DNA from: Callaeas wilsoni
Lineage: Eukaryota; Chordata; Aves; Passeriformes; Callaeidae
Direction of reading: 5' to 3'
Assembly (NCBI GenBank): GCA_013398955.1
Contig: VWPU01014016.1
Span: 62,001-126,000 of the forward strand
Length of the DNA stretch: 64,000 nucleotides
The position numbers and the translations under genes are program-made. Shown here one piece after another: positions 62,754 through 64,000 of the stretch; position 1 is the stretch's first letter; each line of letters opens with the position of its first letter. The notes under the pieces are model-generated. The model saw only the letters and a list, made by a program, of their open reading frames with translations. It made no database searches and was not told the origin of the DNA.

Positions 62754-63443
62754 CATGACACAAGAAACAGAAGTTGGATGCAGCACACACATGAAAAGCA
62801 GCACAAATGGTGTGTAATACAATGCACATAATTCATAGAAAAGCCACGCATGTTTTCTAGTTACCACATAAATAGCAGATTTAGTTGCTATTGGCCATGA
62901 ACCAGTAGATTAATGGTCAACCAGAAGACATTGTTTGATGACATCCATAGTGGTTCGCTCCTTTGCTAGGCACTATTCTTAAAAGTGAAATGAAAAAACA
63001 CCCAGACGCCCTTAGTGTACCTACATCTTTTAAAATGATGTTTGTATCTCTTCAGCTGGCTCAAAGCCCAGGTTGCTTCTTCCCTCTTCACCATAAGGGT
63101 TCACCTCTCCATTATTTGATCCTGCTCCACCTCTGCTTTGTCTTGCTCTCCTGTAACGAATATTCAGTTTATATTAGTAGGTCCTGGTTCTGTTCAAGTC
63201 CTTCTGGATCCCCAGAATCCCTGACTGGAAAAAATACTGTGTTTAACTGAAAATATTTATATAAAAGAAATCGAGCTTGGTTTAATAAGAACTGTAGCAA
63301 ACCTAGTATGTTCTTAGAAATCCTATTAGTGGAGAGACATAGAAAACCAACCAAGCTATACTGCTGTTAATGCAGCAATATTTAAGGAAAACTTCATTAC
63401 TGTACAGACTACAATAAGATTACAGAAAACTGTAGGTGCTGAT
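62754..63443. other. Gene-free stretch
   Basis: AT-rich sequence with no recognised element. The 95-codon frame at 62963-63250 (+) has no motif. Confidence 0.45.
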
Positions 63444-64000
63444 CGTGGCAGGACATATCTTCACCCTCTGTACCACAGATAGCTGGTGCAGCTATGGAAG
63501 AGACAACCCAGAGGCTGAAAGGCCCAGCGAGGGTCATCCCTGGTGCCAAAAGGGCTCAAGCCTCACCTAAGAATCAACATTGTAGTCTGGAGAGCAGATG
63601 TGGAAAGAGATAAAAGATATTCTTGATGAGGGACACTGTTTTACAAACTATAAAAGACACATGAGTTATCACGGAGGCAGAAGCCTTCTACACACACACC
63701 CTGAGAGTGTGGGGGACTCCTCCCCAGAGTTTGGATGCAGATTGCTCGGATACTTTCCTGGGAATTGAGGGAAAGAATCTCGATGTGTACCCCACCAACA
63801 ACTGGATGGTAAGATACATTGGATCCTGAGTTATATTATTTCTTCACTAGCTGTAAAATTGATGGTACCTCTAACCTCGTGCTGTATATACCTACTAGTA
63901 GTTTCTTTTTATTCTTTTTCCTGTGTAGTATATAGTTTGTTTTAAGTCTTATGTCTGTTAGTTTTGTGTCTATTAAATAAATCATTCATTCTATAATATA
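63444..64000 (+). mobile_element. LTR, second copy, cut by window end
   Basis: Plus-strand copy of the LTR found at 2070-2761, collinear over at least 550 bp and roughly 90% identical by eye. It keeps the TATAAAAG box (63649-63656) and AATAAA signal (63976-63981). The first base of the usual TGTGGCAGG start is changed (CGTGGCAGG). The 3' part, about 135 bp, lies beyond the window, so I cannot say whether it is a solo LTR or the 5' LTR of a longer provirus. Confidence 0.85.

Overview
The window looks like an intron and intergenic stretch of a bird genome. Chicken-repeat-1 (CR1) LINE fragments occur on both strands. Several end in the diagnostic ATTCTATGATTCTA-type 3' tail, and solo-type retroviral LTRs are also present. 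There are no bacterial-style genes, operons, CRISPR arrays or recognisable structural RNA genes. Nearly all open frames are under 100 codons and look like chance.

The one gene I can identify is a broken relic of BMX, the TEC-family cytoplasmic tyrosine kinase (PH - Tec homology - SH2 - kinase). It runs on the + strand from about 36.0 to 59.6 kb. Exon remnants appear in the correct order: first coding exon with the start of the PH domain (36.0 kb), second PH exon (37.1 kb), zinc-motif remnant (41.9 kb), linker (45.0 kb), two SH2 exons (51.1 and 51.9 kb) and four kinase exons (55.2, 56.3, 58.2 and 59.4 kb). Three further pieces are weak candidates (39.8, 43.0 and 50.6 kb). The copy carries two frameshifts, at least two premature stops inside exons and several lost splice donors. 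The SH2 phosphotyrosine arginine, the catalytic HRD, the DFG phenylalanine and the activation-loop tyrosine are all gone. Introns are retained, so this is a decayed native gene and not a processed copy. The exons for the ATP-binding lobe were not found. The interval where they belong holds LTR-like sequence.

Layout: 0-36 kb is gene-poor. It contains a CR1 copy split by a 692-bp LTR (1.9-3.2 kb), a pre-miRNA-sized hairpin (5.75 kb), a palindrome between direct repeats (6.8 kb), a 39-bp tandem duplication (17.5 kb), a CR1 coding fragment (18.1-18.4 kb), a pentamer array with 35-bp higher-order period (29.9-30.2 kb) and a GC-rich 41-bp minisatellite (32.8-33.4 kb). The BMX relic fills 36-59.6 kb. 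From 59.6 to 64 kb there is a 72-bp triplicated repeat, a CR1 fragment, an unrecognised minus-strand candidate terminal exon and, at the right edge, a second copy of the same LTR family inverted relative to the first.

BMX is a signalling kinase of endothelial and haematopoietic cells in other vertebrates. This copy cannot encode an active kinase. Assignments rest on reading the sequence and recalled family motifs; no database search was possible.
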